Notes under the pieces: model-generated
What the model saw: the letters and a program-made list of their open reading frames with translations, nothing else
Databases searched by the model: none
What the model was told of the DNA's origin: nothing
DNA from: Bryopsis sp. KO-2023
Taxonomy: Eukaryota > Chlorophyta > Ulvophyceae > Bryopsidales > Bryopsidaceae
DNA: 64,000 nt
NCBI GenBank assembly: GCA_030272585.1
Contig: BSYQ01000005.1
Coordinates: 3,348,001 to 3,412,000, forward strand
Direction: 5' to 3'
Position numbers and translations under genes: made by a program
Part shown: piece after piece, positions 11,458-23,227 of the stretch
Numbering within the stretch: position 1 is the stretch's first letter
Layout: each line of letters opens with the position of its first letter

Positions 11458-12203
11458 AGCCTGAGGCCAAGACTACAAAAAGCAGTCTTGAGGTTATGAG
11501 GAAATTCTCGGAGCAATATGCATCCAGGTACATAATCGGACCAGAAAAAAAAGAAAACACTCCTCGTTTATAGGCCTTACCGGCAGATGTTAAAAATACA
11601 GGAAATCACACAACCAAAAGAAAGGGTGGTTTATCCAATCACGATTTTTTCTCCCTGCCATTCCCAATTCCACGGTTTTTTCTTCTGCATATTATTTACT
11701 ACTAAGTATTTTATTATGATTTTTTTTTTTTTTTGGGGGGGGGGGGAAGAGAGAGGCTGCTCCTTTTCCTGTCATCTTTTTTCTCGATTGAACTATATGA
11801 AAACAGAACAGTCTAATAAAAGCAGCAGAGCCTTTCTTTTTCCTTTCCTTCTTCTTCTTCTTCTTTCTCATTTGCCATGCTTACCTTTCCTGATTTCCCC
11901 TGCCCCCTTTTTTCGGAATTTTGCAGGAGCGATACTTTCTTTTGTGTGGATAAGTCCGTGACGGCGGTGGTCATCAAGGGGCTTGCCGAACATAAGGATA
12001 CTCTGGGAGCGCCCCTGTGCCCCTGCAGGCACTACGATGATAAAGAGGCCGAGGCCAAGAACGGCTTCTGGAATTGCCCCTGCGTGCCGATGAGGGAGCG
12101 CAAAGAATGCCATTGCATGCTTTTTTTGACGGAGGATAGCGATTTCTCGGGCCCCGACCAAGCCATCACCATGGATGAAATCAAAGATGGTCTCGGAGAG
12201 TGA
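11458..12203 (+). CDS. ftrC: Ferredoxin-thioredoxin reductase, catalytic beta chain (5' exon missing)
   Basis: Two exons join in phase: 11458-11527 (SLEVMRKFSEQYAS) and 11927-12203 (stop TGA). The product carries all seven cysteines of the family: FFCVD, LCPCRHY, NCPCVPM and ECHCM, which bind the [4Fe-4S] cluster and form the redox disulfide. The enzyme passes electrons from ferredoxin to thioredoxin in the plastid stroma, activating light-regulated enzymes. The first visible exon starts in phase 1, so at least one upstream exon (start codon and plastid-targeting leader) must lie before 11458; I could not identify it in 10760-11457. In many algae this subunit is plastid-encoded, so a nuclear, intron-containing copy is informative about the lineage. 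Confidence 0.93.
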
Positions 12204-13791
12204 TTCTGTTTTTTTTTTCCCCTCCCTTCCCCCTCCAAAAAAAGATGGAAAAGAAATTATGTGACTGAAAAAAAAAAAAAAGAAATTGAAGGTTTTTTGG
12301 GGGTGGGATGAATCAGAGGAGAAGTGCGGGAAAGAAATTGGAGAAGAAAAATGAGTCTGTGAGGGGATGGGGGAGGGGGGGGGGGGGGTGTTGAGTGAAA
12401 AATGAGCCGGATTCTTGTTTTGTTTCGTTTTTTGAATGATTAGGGTGGATTCGTTTTTTTGAAAGTAATGAGGGTTGGGCTGGTTGATGTCGCAACACAG
12501 AGGAGGAAAAAAAAATGCTGATGTTTGATTTGCGGTTTGGTTGATTCCATACAGATTGTTTTTTGTTTTTTTTTGGTGGGCGTACACCTGCCTGTCAGAC
12601 AAAGAGATCTTAAAAGGGATACTTTGCTTTTTTGGACTGTTTTCTTTTTTTGGGTGGGCAGGGGGTGAAAGCAACACAAAAATTTTGCAGGGAGAAGGTA
12701 TTGAAAAGAAAGTGTAGGAAAAAAAAAAGGATGCGAGGAAGAAGAATTTTTGTGTGTGTTGATGTGTCTTTGTCTGCCAACACTGATGCCAGTTTTTCTT
12801 TTGTGTATTTTTTTGGAAGAAAAGACGAAAGCAAGTAAAGTTTTGCTGTGAAGAATGTTTTTTTTACCACAGATTTGATGTGCAGTGGTGGCAAATCCAC
12901 ATCTGATATTGAAATTGCAATAGGCCAAAAGGCCGAGTGCAGCCCATTCTCGGATATGTTTTACCAAAATTAAAATAGTTTTTTTGAAAGTTGAACTGGT
13001 AGGCTCCTCCCTTAAATAGATGCTTCTTTCTTGTTGCTTTCTTAATTCCCTTCACTGAGAGGCATCCGAAAGTGAGAAATCTGAATTGAAGTGAGGTCAA
13101 TTCTACAAAATACAAACAAGAGAAATCATCCCCCGCGTTCCACTGGATTCTAAGTCTCCCCCCGCCCCTCTTCATGAACATACCCAACACAAAAGAGCAA
13201 GGCTGGTAGAACTGCACCATCACCAGCCCCCTTGAGAAGCTCACCAGGACACCTGGGCCTGTCATAATTCAAAAAGCTTTTTGGATACTGTTAATGTGCC
13301 CATTTTTGTATTTATGGGTTGACTGGATGTTAGTCTGGCGCAAGGATAAGACGTCTATCACCAAAATGAGGACACCTTTTTTGTAAGGTCACGATCCGCT
13401 TGTCAAGAAGCAAGTCTGTGAAACACCTTGAATTTAAAAACACCCAACCACCCAACCTCCCCAGGCCAGCTTGCAAACAAATTACCAACAAACTCAGCCA
13501 AGATTCCAGCTGGATGAAACCAGACTTACTAATCCATAACGGTCACTCCTGTATGTCCGCGTGCGAGTTTTGGCCGGTACAATTGTGCCCGCGACCTGGA
13601 CCTGTCTGCTTTCTGAAGTGCTCCAGAGGATATCATTGGAGCTCCCTCGATTTTTCGTTGCCACGGGGAATAGAATATACGTGCTTTCCTTGCACCCACC
13701 GCCGATTCTCGAGACAGGAAAGAGTTAGCAAAACACAGCGCCACCGTCTCGACAAGAAAGTCCAGTTCAGGGTCGGGGGCGCTCCGAAGAG
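12204..13791. other. Intergenic, homopolymer-rich
   Basis: Contains many T, A and G runs (for example G10 near 12376) and no recognisable coding exon. The final ~100 bases should contain the GT31 promoter and 5' UTR; no clear TATA box seen. Confidence 0.5.
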
Positions 13792-16700
13792 ATGGGTCCT
13801 CGAGCGGCCCAAGCCCAAGCCTCGAGGAACATGCGACTGACAGTGATTGTCGCTGGAGTCACGGTTGTCATCCACGTTATCATCTACTGGCAGAGCTTGC
13901 TGCTCACACAAGTCCCCGGGTTCATGTTGCACCCTCCAGGGTTCGAGCAACGTTTGTACGAAGGCATAACTGATATAGAAACGCAGCTCGACGCCGTAGT
14001 GGAAAGGGTGGGGGGTGGGGGGTGCGCAGCGAAAGATTCGCTCGAAGATATCCGTGCGGGGTTGGGGAGGTTGTTGGAGGAGTGGAATCGAAGCGGAAAG
14101 CTGTTGCGTGGAAGTAGTGGAGAAGCTTCGTCCTTGAATCCGCAAGATTCGTTCCGGGGTGATGCCGTCTTCGCGAGCTCCGAAGTGGAGGAGAAAGTCA
14201 GCGCTCTTATCAAGAACTCTGAGGAAGCAGTGCACCTCGGACTGCAGGACAGACCAAAAATCAATGTCCTCATTGGCGTGATAGTAAGTAAGGGAACCCA
14301 AGGAGAAAGAAAAAAAAACTAACCTTCCCAGATATTTGACGTTGTTTCTTTCTTCAACCCCAGAGCATATCGGTGTCACCTGCAGTCAGACTAGCAAAAA
14401 AAAACACAGACAGGATTTCAACATTCTCTTCGGGAAACTTTTTTTTTTTTTTTTTGGGGGGGGGGGCTCCTCGGAAAGTGATTTTGTGAGTTCCCAAAAA
14501 CGGTGCAAGGCAGATACTATTGTAGAGTTATTTGGCTGGGTGTGGTGATTTTGTTTCGTGATTTTTTTTTCTTTCCATGCAGACTGGCTTTAATGACCCT
14601 GGAATTCGAATCGGCACGACTTCTGAGAAGTATGACTACAAAAAGCGAAGGAAGGCGCTCAGAGACACATGGTTTCCCACCAAAGAGGAAAGAAATAGGT
14701 CAGTAAAATCATTGTTTCTCTCTGTTTCTTTAAAATAAAAAAAAGAAATAAATCCTTCAATCATGGGCAAAACTTGTCAGAGTTGGCTTACACCAAGCGT
14801 GCCCTTGCGGAATTGACTTTGTTTTTCTCCCCCTCCCCATTCCCCCCAAAAAATAGAAAAAAATAAATTAATAATAAACATAAAAATAATAACAATGATC
14901 CTGGAACTCGTTCCATTTTTTTTTTCTTAAAGTTCAACCTTTACTGTAATTCTTTTTTTTTTTAGATGATCTGGAAGACTGCGAAAAAGAGAAATTTTCA
15001 TAGAGCTCGCTGGCAGACATAATAGATATGGTACCTGCAATGTCCAGAAAGCTGCTAGCATGTCTAAATAGCTGCTTGAACATCTCTAGGAAGGCGAGTG
15101 CAAAGTCTGAATGCCAAAACACTTAGGAGATATTTTTTTCCCTGACCAACCCCTCCCTCCCTCCCTCCCTAGTGTAATCCATAAGAAAAACAAAAACAGA
15201 ATTTGAAAATTGCATGAAAAGAAAAAGAAAAACCTAGAAGAAGAAGATGGTTAGCAGATGAGATTATTAATATCTATCCTCAAAACGAAAATTTTTGGGC
15301 CAGAATCAAATTTCTATGTAATTATTATTTTTATTATTTTTTTTTCTTGATAACAAAAAATGAGTGTTATTGTGGGTTTTTCTGGGTGGTCTTGCATGAA
15401 ATCATCAGCTGTGAACCTGTTAAATCCTTTTTTCATGTCCCCTTTTTTTTGGGGGGGGGGGAAGGGGAAAAAGCAGCAAGTGGTGGATCCTGGTCGTAAC
15501 TTCTAACGGTTTTGTTTCTTTCTTTTTTGCATTTTTTTGGGGGGGATGCTTGATCAGACTAGAGAATAGCAAGGGCACTGTGGTCCGCTTCATCGTGGGC
15601 CATTCGACAGACTGGATAGAGGAAAGAGCAATGGACAAAGAGGAAAGCCTCTATCAAGATTTTATCAGACTTCCCATCACGGTATGGAGCCTCGCCGTCC
15701 ATATGGACATATATATAATTTTTATTTTTATTTTTTGCTGCAAAGCCTCCTCTGGCTCGTCTGGCTATCTATTTTAATTTTTTAAACTTACTATTGTTAA
15801 AACATTTTTCTGCCCCTCGGAAAAACGAAAAAAAAAGCTATATCCCAGCACTGAATTCAAACAGGCACAACTGTCGATTCGACCTCCAAGAAATTGTGAG
15901 GAGCTTTTTACTTAATTGGCAAACCCCAATTTCGGCAAGCAAATCCCTCAGGCGATTAGTAATCATTGCTCATGCCCCTACTCAATCCCAATTAAATAAA
16001 AAAAATGCATGAAAATTTTGACACGTACATAAATATTTCCCTGTTTTTGGTTTTAATTTGATTTTTTATAATTGGGGATGCTTTCCCTTTCAGTTGTCAA
16101 TAATTCCTCAGACATATTTCTACAGTTTTTTTTTTCTTTATTTTTTTCCAAATCTCGCCATTCTTAACAGGAATCGTATACTGGTCTTACCAACAAAACC
16201 AAAATGTTTATTACGACCGCTGCAGCCCTGTACGATGCCGACTGGTATATGAAAGTCGACGATGATGTCTACTTGATGGTGGAGCGAGTTCTCTTAGCAG
16301 CAAAACAATGGGCCAAGATGGGGGCAGGTAAAAAAACATAAATTTTATCATCTATTTATATGTACATATGTTTTTTTTTACATTGCATCATATCATATCA
16401 CGTAAATTTTTTATGTGTTTGTGTTGATCGCGATTAATTTTATTTTTTTTTACTTTTTTTTATTATCGAGAAAAGGGGTGAAAAAGAAAAGGTCTGGGGT
16501 GAAAAAAATTTTAATTGCCTCATCGCAAACTGAAGATTCCAATAATGACAGATTAAAAACAGAATACAGAATTAAATTTAATTTTTAATTATTCGAAACC
16601 TGAAAATGTAAAACCCAAACATAAATAGATATATATATACATATGTGGAGTGAAATATGGCTGTGTCAGCAGGTTACATTGGGTGCATGAAACATGGGCC

Positions 16701-17579
16701 CGTCTTGCAGAACGAAGGCAATCGGTGGTACGAACCCCAGCATTTGCTAATTGGGAAGGAGTACTATCTGCATGCGTATGGCTCCATATATGTGCTGGCC
16801 AAGAGGACTGTGGAGAATGTGGTCGTCAAAAATTTTCATGACTTGCGGTCTCTGGCTAGCGAAGGTGCTATGACTCCCAACTTTTTTTTACAAAAGAAGA
16901 AAACGTTGTGTGCCTGACTGCCCCCCCCCCCCCTTTCTCAAGTGCGTAGATATTGTTCAAAGGCAAAGGGGGGGGGGATTCCCTGGTTTTAGTATAATTC
17001 TTTGTTTTTTTTTGTCACCACTCCAAACTCCCATTGCATAATTCTCGCATGTTTTTTCCCCCCAGTTTTTAAGGGGCAACGATATTTTTGAAATCAATTC
17101 TGTCGACTAAGATATTTTTTCCACGATCGTAGTTTGAATGTTGCATTTTCCACCTCAACCCCCAACCTTTCCCCCCCCCCCAAAAAAAAAACCTGCTCCA
17201 CAGATGTGTAGTCCCTTAATTCCTATCACTACGAGACAGATTTCAAAACATTTTCATGGATCATTCTCTTCTTTTAAAAATTAGATATCTACATCCCCTC
17301 TTTTATTGTTTCGTTGTATTTTTTTTTTTAGATACGACCGTTGGAGCGTGGATGTTGGGTCATAACGTGGTGCATTTCGAAGACATGAGGTTATGCACTT
17401 CGAGATGCTCTCCGAGTGCCGTCGCACTCTTGAGAAACGAATGTGCCGGCCTATGCAACCCTCTAAAAGATTTATATTCCGCATATGGCTCGAGATCGTG
17501 TCGATTTCCCACGGTCGAACCCCTACCTTACATGCAATCCTATTTCGGTCACGACCATTTCGACAAGATGCACGTGTGA
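13792..17579 (+). CDS. GT31 family glycosyltransferase (beta-1,3-galactosyltransferase-like)
   Basis: Six exons fit in phase to 442 residues: 13792-14283, 14583-14698, 15558-15681, 16171-16327, 16673-16864, 17332-17579. The start ATG leads into a short cytoplasmic tail and a signal-anchor segment (LTVIVAGVTVVIHVIIY), as in Golgi type II membrane enzymes. Conserved GT31 blocks follow: RRKALRDTWFP, VVRFIVGHS, the metal-binding KVDDDVYL (DxD-type, fourth exon), WYEPQHLLIG..YYLHAYGSIYVL, and DTTVGAWMLGHNVVHFEDMRLC near the C-terminus. These match plant-type GT31 enzymes that add beta-1,3-linked galactose to proteoglycans or glycoproteins. The exact acceptor cannot be told from sequence. Introns have AACTAAC-like (14322) and T-rich acceptor tracts. 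Confidence 0.92.
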
Positions 17580-18022
17580 CACGAAGAGAAAAAAATAATA
17601 AACTTAAACAAGAAAAAAGATATCTTTTTAATGTCTTTTTTGTTGGGTTTTTTTTTTTTTTTTGGTATTTCTTTCGCATAGATTCAACATAGTTTTTTTT
17701 CTCTCTTTTTTTAAGGCCTTTTTAGTTGTCATGTAAAAAAAAAAAAAGATTGGTTCCATCCTCAACCCCCCAAAAAGATTGAATCTGACCTCAATCGAAA
17801 CGGAGAGATGTACATATTGGGGGAGGGAGGGATGAAAAAAAAGGGAATGCCACGTTCAAACTTCAATCGTAAAAAAAAAAATCAACGAAGAGAATGGATA
17901 GCCTGAAGGGAATTGGCTCAATGACAGTCAGTCTGAAGAAGATGCATTCTGATATCTCAATCTCAGACCTCCACAAAAACTAAATACACAATCATATCCA
18001 GGTTCGCCACAGAATTCGGTTC
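17580..18022. other. GT31 3' flank, no gene seen
   Basis: T-rich and A-rich runs, likely the GT31 3' UTR and spacer before the miniature LTR element. Confidence 0.5.
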
Positions 18023-18165
18023 TGTTGGAACGACCCAATCGAAGTGAGGCTTTATAGTACAGATCTGGGTTTGTAGTACAGATCTGTCCACCAGTTTTAG
18101 GATATAGGGTGAACACTCGGTTGTCTGTTTGTCTTTTGTAACCTTCTCGTTTCCCCAAAGTAACA
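18023..18165 (+). repeat. Left LTR of TRIM-like element
   Basis: 143 bp, base-for-base identical to 19161-19303 by eye. Contains TTTATAG, a possible TATA-like box, and two short repeats of GTAGTACAGATCTG. Confidence 0.88.
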
Positions 18166-18178
18166 TGGTTTCGGAGCC
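18166..18178 (+). promoter_or_regulatory. Primer binding site of TRIM-like element
   Basis: TGGTTTCGGAGCC immediately after the LTR, complementary to a tRNA 3' end GGCTCCGAAACCA. The same 13 bases follow the 5' LTR of the large retrotransposon at 38905. Confidence 0.75.
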
Positions 18179-18252
18179 AGATTCGCTCTGGGAAAGTGCG
18201 CTCTAGGGAGGGCGCAAGCTGTGGAGTAAGTCGCACAAAGAGTGCGCAGTAA

Positions 18253-18940
18253 GTCACATCGCAAAACCCAGGCGATGCCCAGACCTTCACGGAGATGACA
18301 GTGCCGGATGCACTGGCCTTTTTGCGATCAAGGAAGTCACATCGCAAATCCCAGACGATCCCCAGACCTTCCCGTAGCGGAAGTTCGAAGCAAGTCACAT
18401 CACAAGGTCTGGCCTTTTGCGCCCAAGGACCACGAGCGTACGTCAAGTGCGACTGGCAAGGGACGAGAAGACCTCGCGAAGGGTGGGTGGTTATGGGCAG
18501 CACCATCCGACGCAAGCGCTAAGGAGAAGGAGCGCGCCAAGCAGCATGTGCTCATGACTGCCACGTATCTTTCCCTGAAAAGACCTCGCGAAGGGTGGGT
18601 GGTTATGGGCAGCACCATCCGACGCAGGCGCGGAAAAGACAGGAGCAGGCTCGGCACCATGTGTCTATGGCGGACAAGCGCTATTCTCGGAAGCTCGAAG
18701 ACCCGTCGTAGGGGCCACGACGTAAAGCACATTGGCACCCTTCTCTCACAGCACGCATTCGGTGGTGACGACACATCTCGTGATTTCCTCGGTACCCTCG
18801 AGACTGATGATCTACTGGATCCCTCTTCGCACAGATTCCACTACTCTCCAACTCAGGATATGTAGCCACAGTGAAGAATCACTGGGATTCCACTACTCTC
18901 CAACCCAGGATATGTAGCCACAGTGAAGAATCACTGGATC
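18253..18940 (+). repeat. Internal tandem duplications of the TRIM-like element
   Basis: Three sets of diverged duplications: a CACATCGCAAA..CCCAGACCTTC unit near 18253 and 18347; an AGACCTCGCGAAGGGTGGGT unit at about 18470 and 18580; and a GATTCCACTACTCTCCAAC unit at about 18835 and 18888. An open frame (18308-18865) crosses them but matches no Gag motif that I know. Confidence 0.7.
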
Positions 18941-19160
18941 TCCCTTAGAGCCAAGTCAGAAGACAGTCAGTGTGTACAGGGAAATGGTTTTCATGCTGTT
19001 TTTGTTCCGCTTATTTGTTTGCGCTTATGAGGAAAATAAGGTTTTGATTGAGGATGAGTATCATCCTGTCAGAAAAAAAAAAATATGGGCCCACCACGCA
19101 TTTCATTGTGGGGAAACTTGAACAGAGTTCAAGGGTCGGAGTTTTATGCGCCGTGAAGCG

Positions 19161-19303
19161 TGTTGGAACGACCCAATCGAAGTGAGGCTTTATAGTACAG
19201 ATCTGGGTTTGTAGTACAGATCTGTCCACCAGTTTTAGGATATAGGGTGAACACTCGGTTGTCTGTTTGTCTTTTGTAACCTTCTCGTTTCCCCAAAGTA
19301 ACA
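19161..19303 (+). repeat. Right LTR of TRIM-like element
   Basis: Identical 143-bp copy of 18023-18165, followed by the GTTC target duplication. Confidence 0.88.
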
Positions 19304-19307
19304 GTTC

Positions 19308-20301
19308 TGAAAGCACCACCAACTCTGCTTATCAACCCCCAGCCAAGAACGAGGTGGGGAGGCCCCCTCTTCAGTTAACACCATCATGAGTTCAATTTTT
19401 GTTTGCTCGATTTCCATGGATCACTGGGAAGCCGCAAAACCTATGCGGATGCTGAGGCCTTCCCAAGCAAGGAGTCGGGAGCGTTTGAGATACCCACAGT
19501 TTTACTTCTGGTGTTTTCCTACACAATCATATTAGTAGTGATTGGAACCAGCGTTAACAAGCTGGATTTGAAGATGGTCTACCACACTGTGCACCGGCTT
19601 TATTGTGTCAGTGTCTGTAGGAGGGACCGTGATGCTTCGAGGCCTGTGAAAACATGGTGTTGGTGTTGGTTGGAGAGTTCTGGTCTTTTCTCAACCTTTC
19701 TGTTTTCCCCCTTGAAACGCAGGGCTCCTTTTCACCATTGGATGTTTTTTAGTGATCAAAGCTTGACTATCGATAGCTTGCTCGTAGGATTTACATGAAG
19801 TTCATGAAAGAGCATGTTTGCGCAAACTTCTTGCAACTTTAACTTTGAATTCACGAATCCGGGCATCAGCCAAACCTTAAGTGTGAGCAAACGGGAAGGA
19901 AGGAAAGCCAATAAAATCTCTGGATAGAAAAGAGCTGCCAGTATCCATCAGAAGTAAAGGAAAAGTAAAGTAGAAACTCGGCAAAAGAAGCATGAAGGTT
20001 GCTCAATAAAGAAGGCCGCGCGGCAAAGAGAAAAGAAAAAACCCAATAAAGCCTAAGAATCCGATGATACCATGGAGGTGGCGTTTGAGAGGTCTTGGGG
20101 TTTTCGAAGCAAGTTACATATCCAATTGGTTTTCGCATGGATCGTGGAGAACAAATTCTGACCGGGTCCTTAGAATTACGATTTGGCGGGGGTACGAATC
20201 CCACTCTCCACATTTTCATTTTCACACAACAAAGAGCACCATCCTGCCTCGGCTTCTGCAGTCTTTCTTTCAAATGAAGTCAAAGAGCTCAACAAAATGC
20301 T
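19308..20301. other. Intergenic, no gene supported
   Basis: A plus-strand open frame at 19403-19798 has a hydrophobic stretch, but no family match, splice support or coding bias that I could defend. Nothing else recognised. Confidence 0.4.
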
Positions 20302-22390
20302 CACTCTGCTCTTTGCACAATAGATGGGTTGTTTTCAGCCTCAAAGACGATCTTTGAAAATTATGCAAAAGCTAAAATGAAAGGACGAGGGGCGCCGGAA
20401 GGATGACGAGAAAGAGCTGAATTAGATTAATTTACATTTAGAACAAAGGAACGACTAATGCACAAATCGATGAACGAAGATGGTGAAGTTCAGATAAAGC
20501 GAGCATTCACAAGTCCTTGTTGGACACCTGCATTACAAAAGATCTTGTCATTGCATGCACAAAAAATAGCAAACCTTCGAGCAGGGTCCCTTGCCTTTCC
20601 CCCACCCCCAAAAAAAACAAAAAACAAAAATAACTTCAAAAATAAACAAAGTACACGAACACAGCCCAAGAGTGTCCAGTGCTCTTCAGATTTGCTTAAA
20701 AAAAGTGCCAACTGCAACAATTAAAAAAAAAAAATAACTTATTATTTCTTTTTTCCAATTTTTAGGTTTTTAAAATTGAAAAAGCACCTGTCGTGGATCC
20801 AGTACGTCAAGGATATGTTGAGTTTTGAATGTTACCTTCCATTTGTTCTCCCTCAAGGCAATGAAAGTCTTGAAACAAATCTTGATGTAGTCCCAAGGCA
20901 GGATCGGGTTCAACCCACCAAATTCCTCCTGTTTTTTTGAACGAGCAAAATGAACGAGATGAGAAAACATGGAATGGAACAGTCTGAAGCTCCAAGATTT
21001 CACCCCACATTATCAAATCAGGTTTGTGGGATTCATTTCTGATGGTTTCAATAAAATAAAAAAAAAACAAGAAAAAAAAACAAAGCTGACTTTTTTTCGC
21101 AGGTTTCAGCACTTTTCTGAGATATAATTGGCATGAATGTAATGAAATTAAAAAAAATGTCAAGGTGGCTTACATCCTTGTCAGTGGGGGATTGTGGCAA
21201 AACAAAATAAATAATAAATGATGGGGGGTTTGAAAAATTGAAAAGAATGGGTCTAATTGTATTTCTCATGTGGTTATTTCCTCAACAGTTTTTCTTTCAT
21301 ACCTCAAAAGACAGGAACACGACGATTGGAATCACATTTATCATGAAAAGCACCTTCAGGCAAAGCAAAAAAAAGTAGAAAAATTCACATTAAAATCCCA
21401 AGCATCAAAGAAAGAAGACAGAAACAAATCAAGAATGCCGAGCAGCAAATTGATCGAAACTCCCCATTCACGTTAAATTGGCGAGAACAAAAATCTTGCA
21501 ACCACGCATATCGTTGCTTTCTACTTAAGATTCTCCGTCCCGTTCGAAAATCATAGAGAAAGCATCAGTGTAACTGTGGATATTTGTGCATACCCCCCCC
21601 CCCCCCCAAAAAAAAAGCAGAGAGGGAAAGATCACCCTTCTGAAATTAGAAAGGAACAATTAAAAAAATTCATACCCCGACGAGCGGAAACAGCAGCACA
21701 GCGATTGGATGTATATGTATTAAATCCTGATCAATCGTTCAGAAACAAGCACCACCACCAGGTTAGTCACCCCCATTCCCCCCCAATGCAATGAAATACA
21801 AGGAAATACAATGAAAAAATATGAATTAATTAATTAAAAAAATAGATATCCATGTTTCTATCAAACAAAGCACTGCCACACATAGGGAAAATCTGAAAAA
21901 GAACCTGCAGTTTTGAAGAATTCATGAAAAATAAAACGGAAGCATTTTTTTTTTTCTTGCACCAAGAAGGGTTACATTTGCAATCTACAGCTCAAGCTCA
22001 GTTGCAAAACTGAAACTGAAAATTCTGTCCAGCGAGTGTTGAGGTGTCTAATCCATCAACTTTTAAAATCACCGGCTATTGAATCCAGGCCAGAAATGCT
22101 CACCTGCAATCCATGGACTGTATACCAGAACACAGCACACAGGAAGATCCTGTTTTTTGTTGATAAAAAAAAAGAAAAGTGAGAATAAAAACAAAACAAA
22201 GGCTCAACGCGTGCTTTTTGAAAACGAGGGGGAACCTCTCGCTTCCAATTCTGCAGTACTTTGGAACTACAATACGTTTCAAAACCATCCGTGCGGCCCC
22301 TGTTACGTTTTCTCACCCTGCGAGGACGCCAGCCACCGTGCGTGGAGTTATCCTCCTCCGTTTCGCGCTCTCTGGCAAAATCCCTGGCAT
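20302..22390 (-). CDS. Candidate gene, possible type II membrane protein (exons incomplete)
   Basis: Minus-strand coding fragments that may belong to one gene. A start exon from ATG at 22390 (MPGILPESAKRRRITPRTV) splices in phase to an exon near 22104-22155 that encodes a hydrophobic stretch (IFLCAVFWYTVHGLQ), giving a basic tail plus membrane anchor. A later exon near 20826-20935 encodes EEFGGLNPILPWDYIKIC and more. A terminal exon at 20302-20350 ends NNPSIVQRAE with TGA. The exons between are not resolved and the family is not recognised; a Golgi-type membrane enzyme is one possibility. Confidence 0.3.
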
Positions 22391-22449
22391 CGCTTCAAAG
22401 CCACTCTATAGAGTCCAGACACTCGAGAAAAAGAGTCACACTTCCTAAC

Positions 22450-23227
22450 ATTGGTCATTCCCCCACGTTTTGTCTCGTTCGCTCCGACGTGCGAATGCAC
22501 CAGTCAGACCCATATCAAAGCGCTGTACGATATTGAGCTCTTTCTCGTTCCTGTGGGATGCTACGAGTGAATTTTCCTTTTTTTCCGTGAAGCCCTGGTG
22601 CGTGCTTCTGATCTCTAAAGTGGTGACGGTGGTCTTTTTTTGAATTTTCGAGTGGGGGTGTCGGAGCGATGGCGAATCGAACCGACCCCTTGGCAAGAAG
22701 CGTCCATGGGACAAACCCACAGGTGAAAATCCATAATAATCACTTCTATGAAAGATTCTTTTCATCTCTTTTCATAGAATTGCACCCTTTCCACATGAAA
22801 TGCAATGTCTTCTTTGCCCTCATATGTGGAGATTTAATGAAAAAACTTGAATGCTCTGTGCAAAGGGCTGTCGATTGTATGTATGTATATGCGATCTGGA
22901 ACTGGGCGTTCGCACACCCATGTCCATCGATGCAAAAACTTGATGCTTGATGGGATATTGTTGTTCTTGTTTTTTCGAATGGGCTCCATCCAAGGCTGCA
23001 ATACTGGATACCCTCATCCTCTGTGCCATTGATGAACCCCCTCCCCACAATTAGTCAAGAATTATTATTTCCTCACTCTCCCTCTTGCCTTTTTTTCGTT
23101 CGATGTCCCCCCACTAGTTGCCTCTTGCTTTTGAAAGATGGTGCAAAAGTCCGAGGTTTGAAAATCTGAAGATTGTGTTTTTGAATTGGTCGGTTGGTTG
23201 GGCTGTAACGAACGAAAAGAATAAACG
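22450..23227. other. Spacer between divergent genes, no gene seen
   Basis: No recognisable exon. Probably holds 5' regions of the candidate minus-strand gene and of PRP38. Confidence 0.4.

Larger units (their letters stand above)
18023..19303 (+). mobile_element. Miniature LTR retrotransposon (TRIM-like), 1281 bp
   Basis: Two identical 143-bp direct repeats (18023-18165 and 19161-19303), each starting TGTTGG and ending AAGTAACA, so TG..CA ended. They are flanked by a 4-bp duplication GTTC (18019-18022 and 19304-19307). A primer-binding-site-like TGGTTTCGGAGCC follows the left LTR directly. The 995-bp interior has no reverse transcriptase, protease or integrase motif, so the element must move using enzymes of another element. 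Identical LTRs indicate recent insertion. A clear polypurine tract was not seen. Confidence 0.88.

Noticed and set aside
20144-20211. tRNA-like sequence with 7-bp end stem (GTGGAGA/TCTCCAC) and a near box B
   Set aside because: T-loop starts TAC rather than TTC, the T-stem has a mismatch and I see no proper D-arm or anticodon arm. Likely chance or a decayed fragment.
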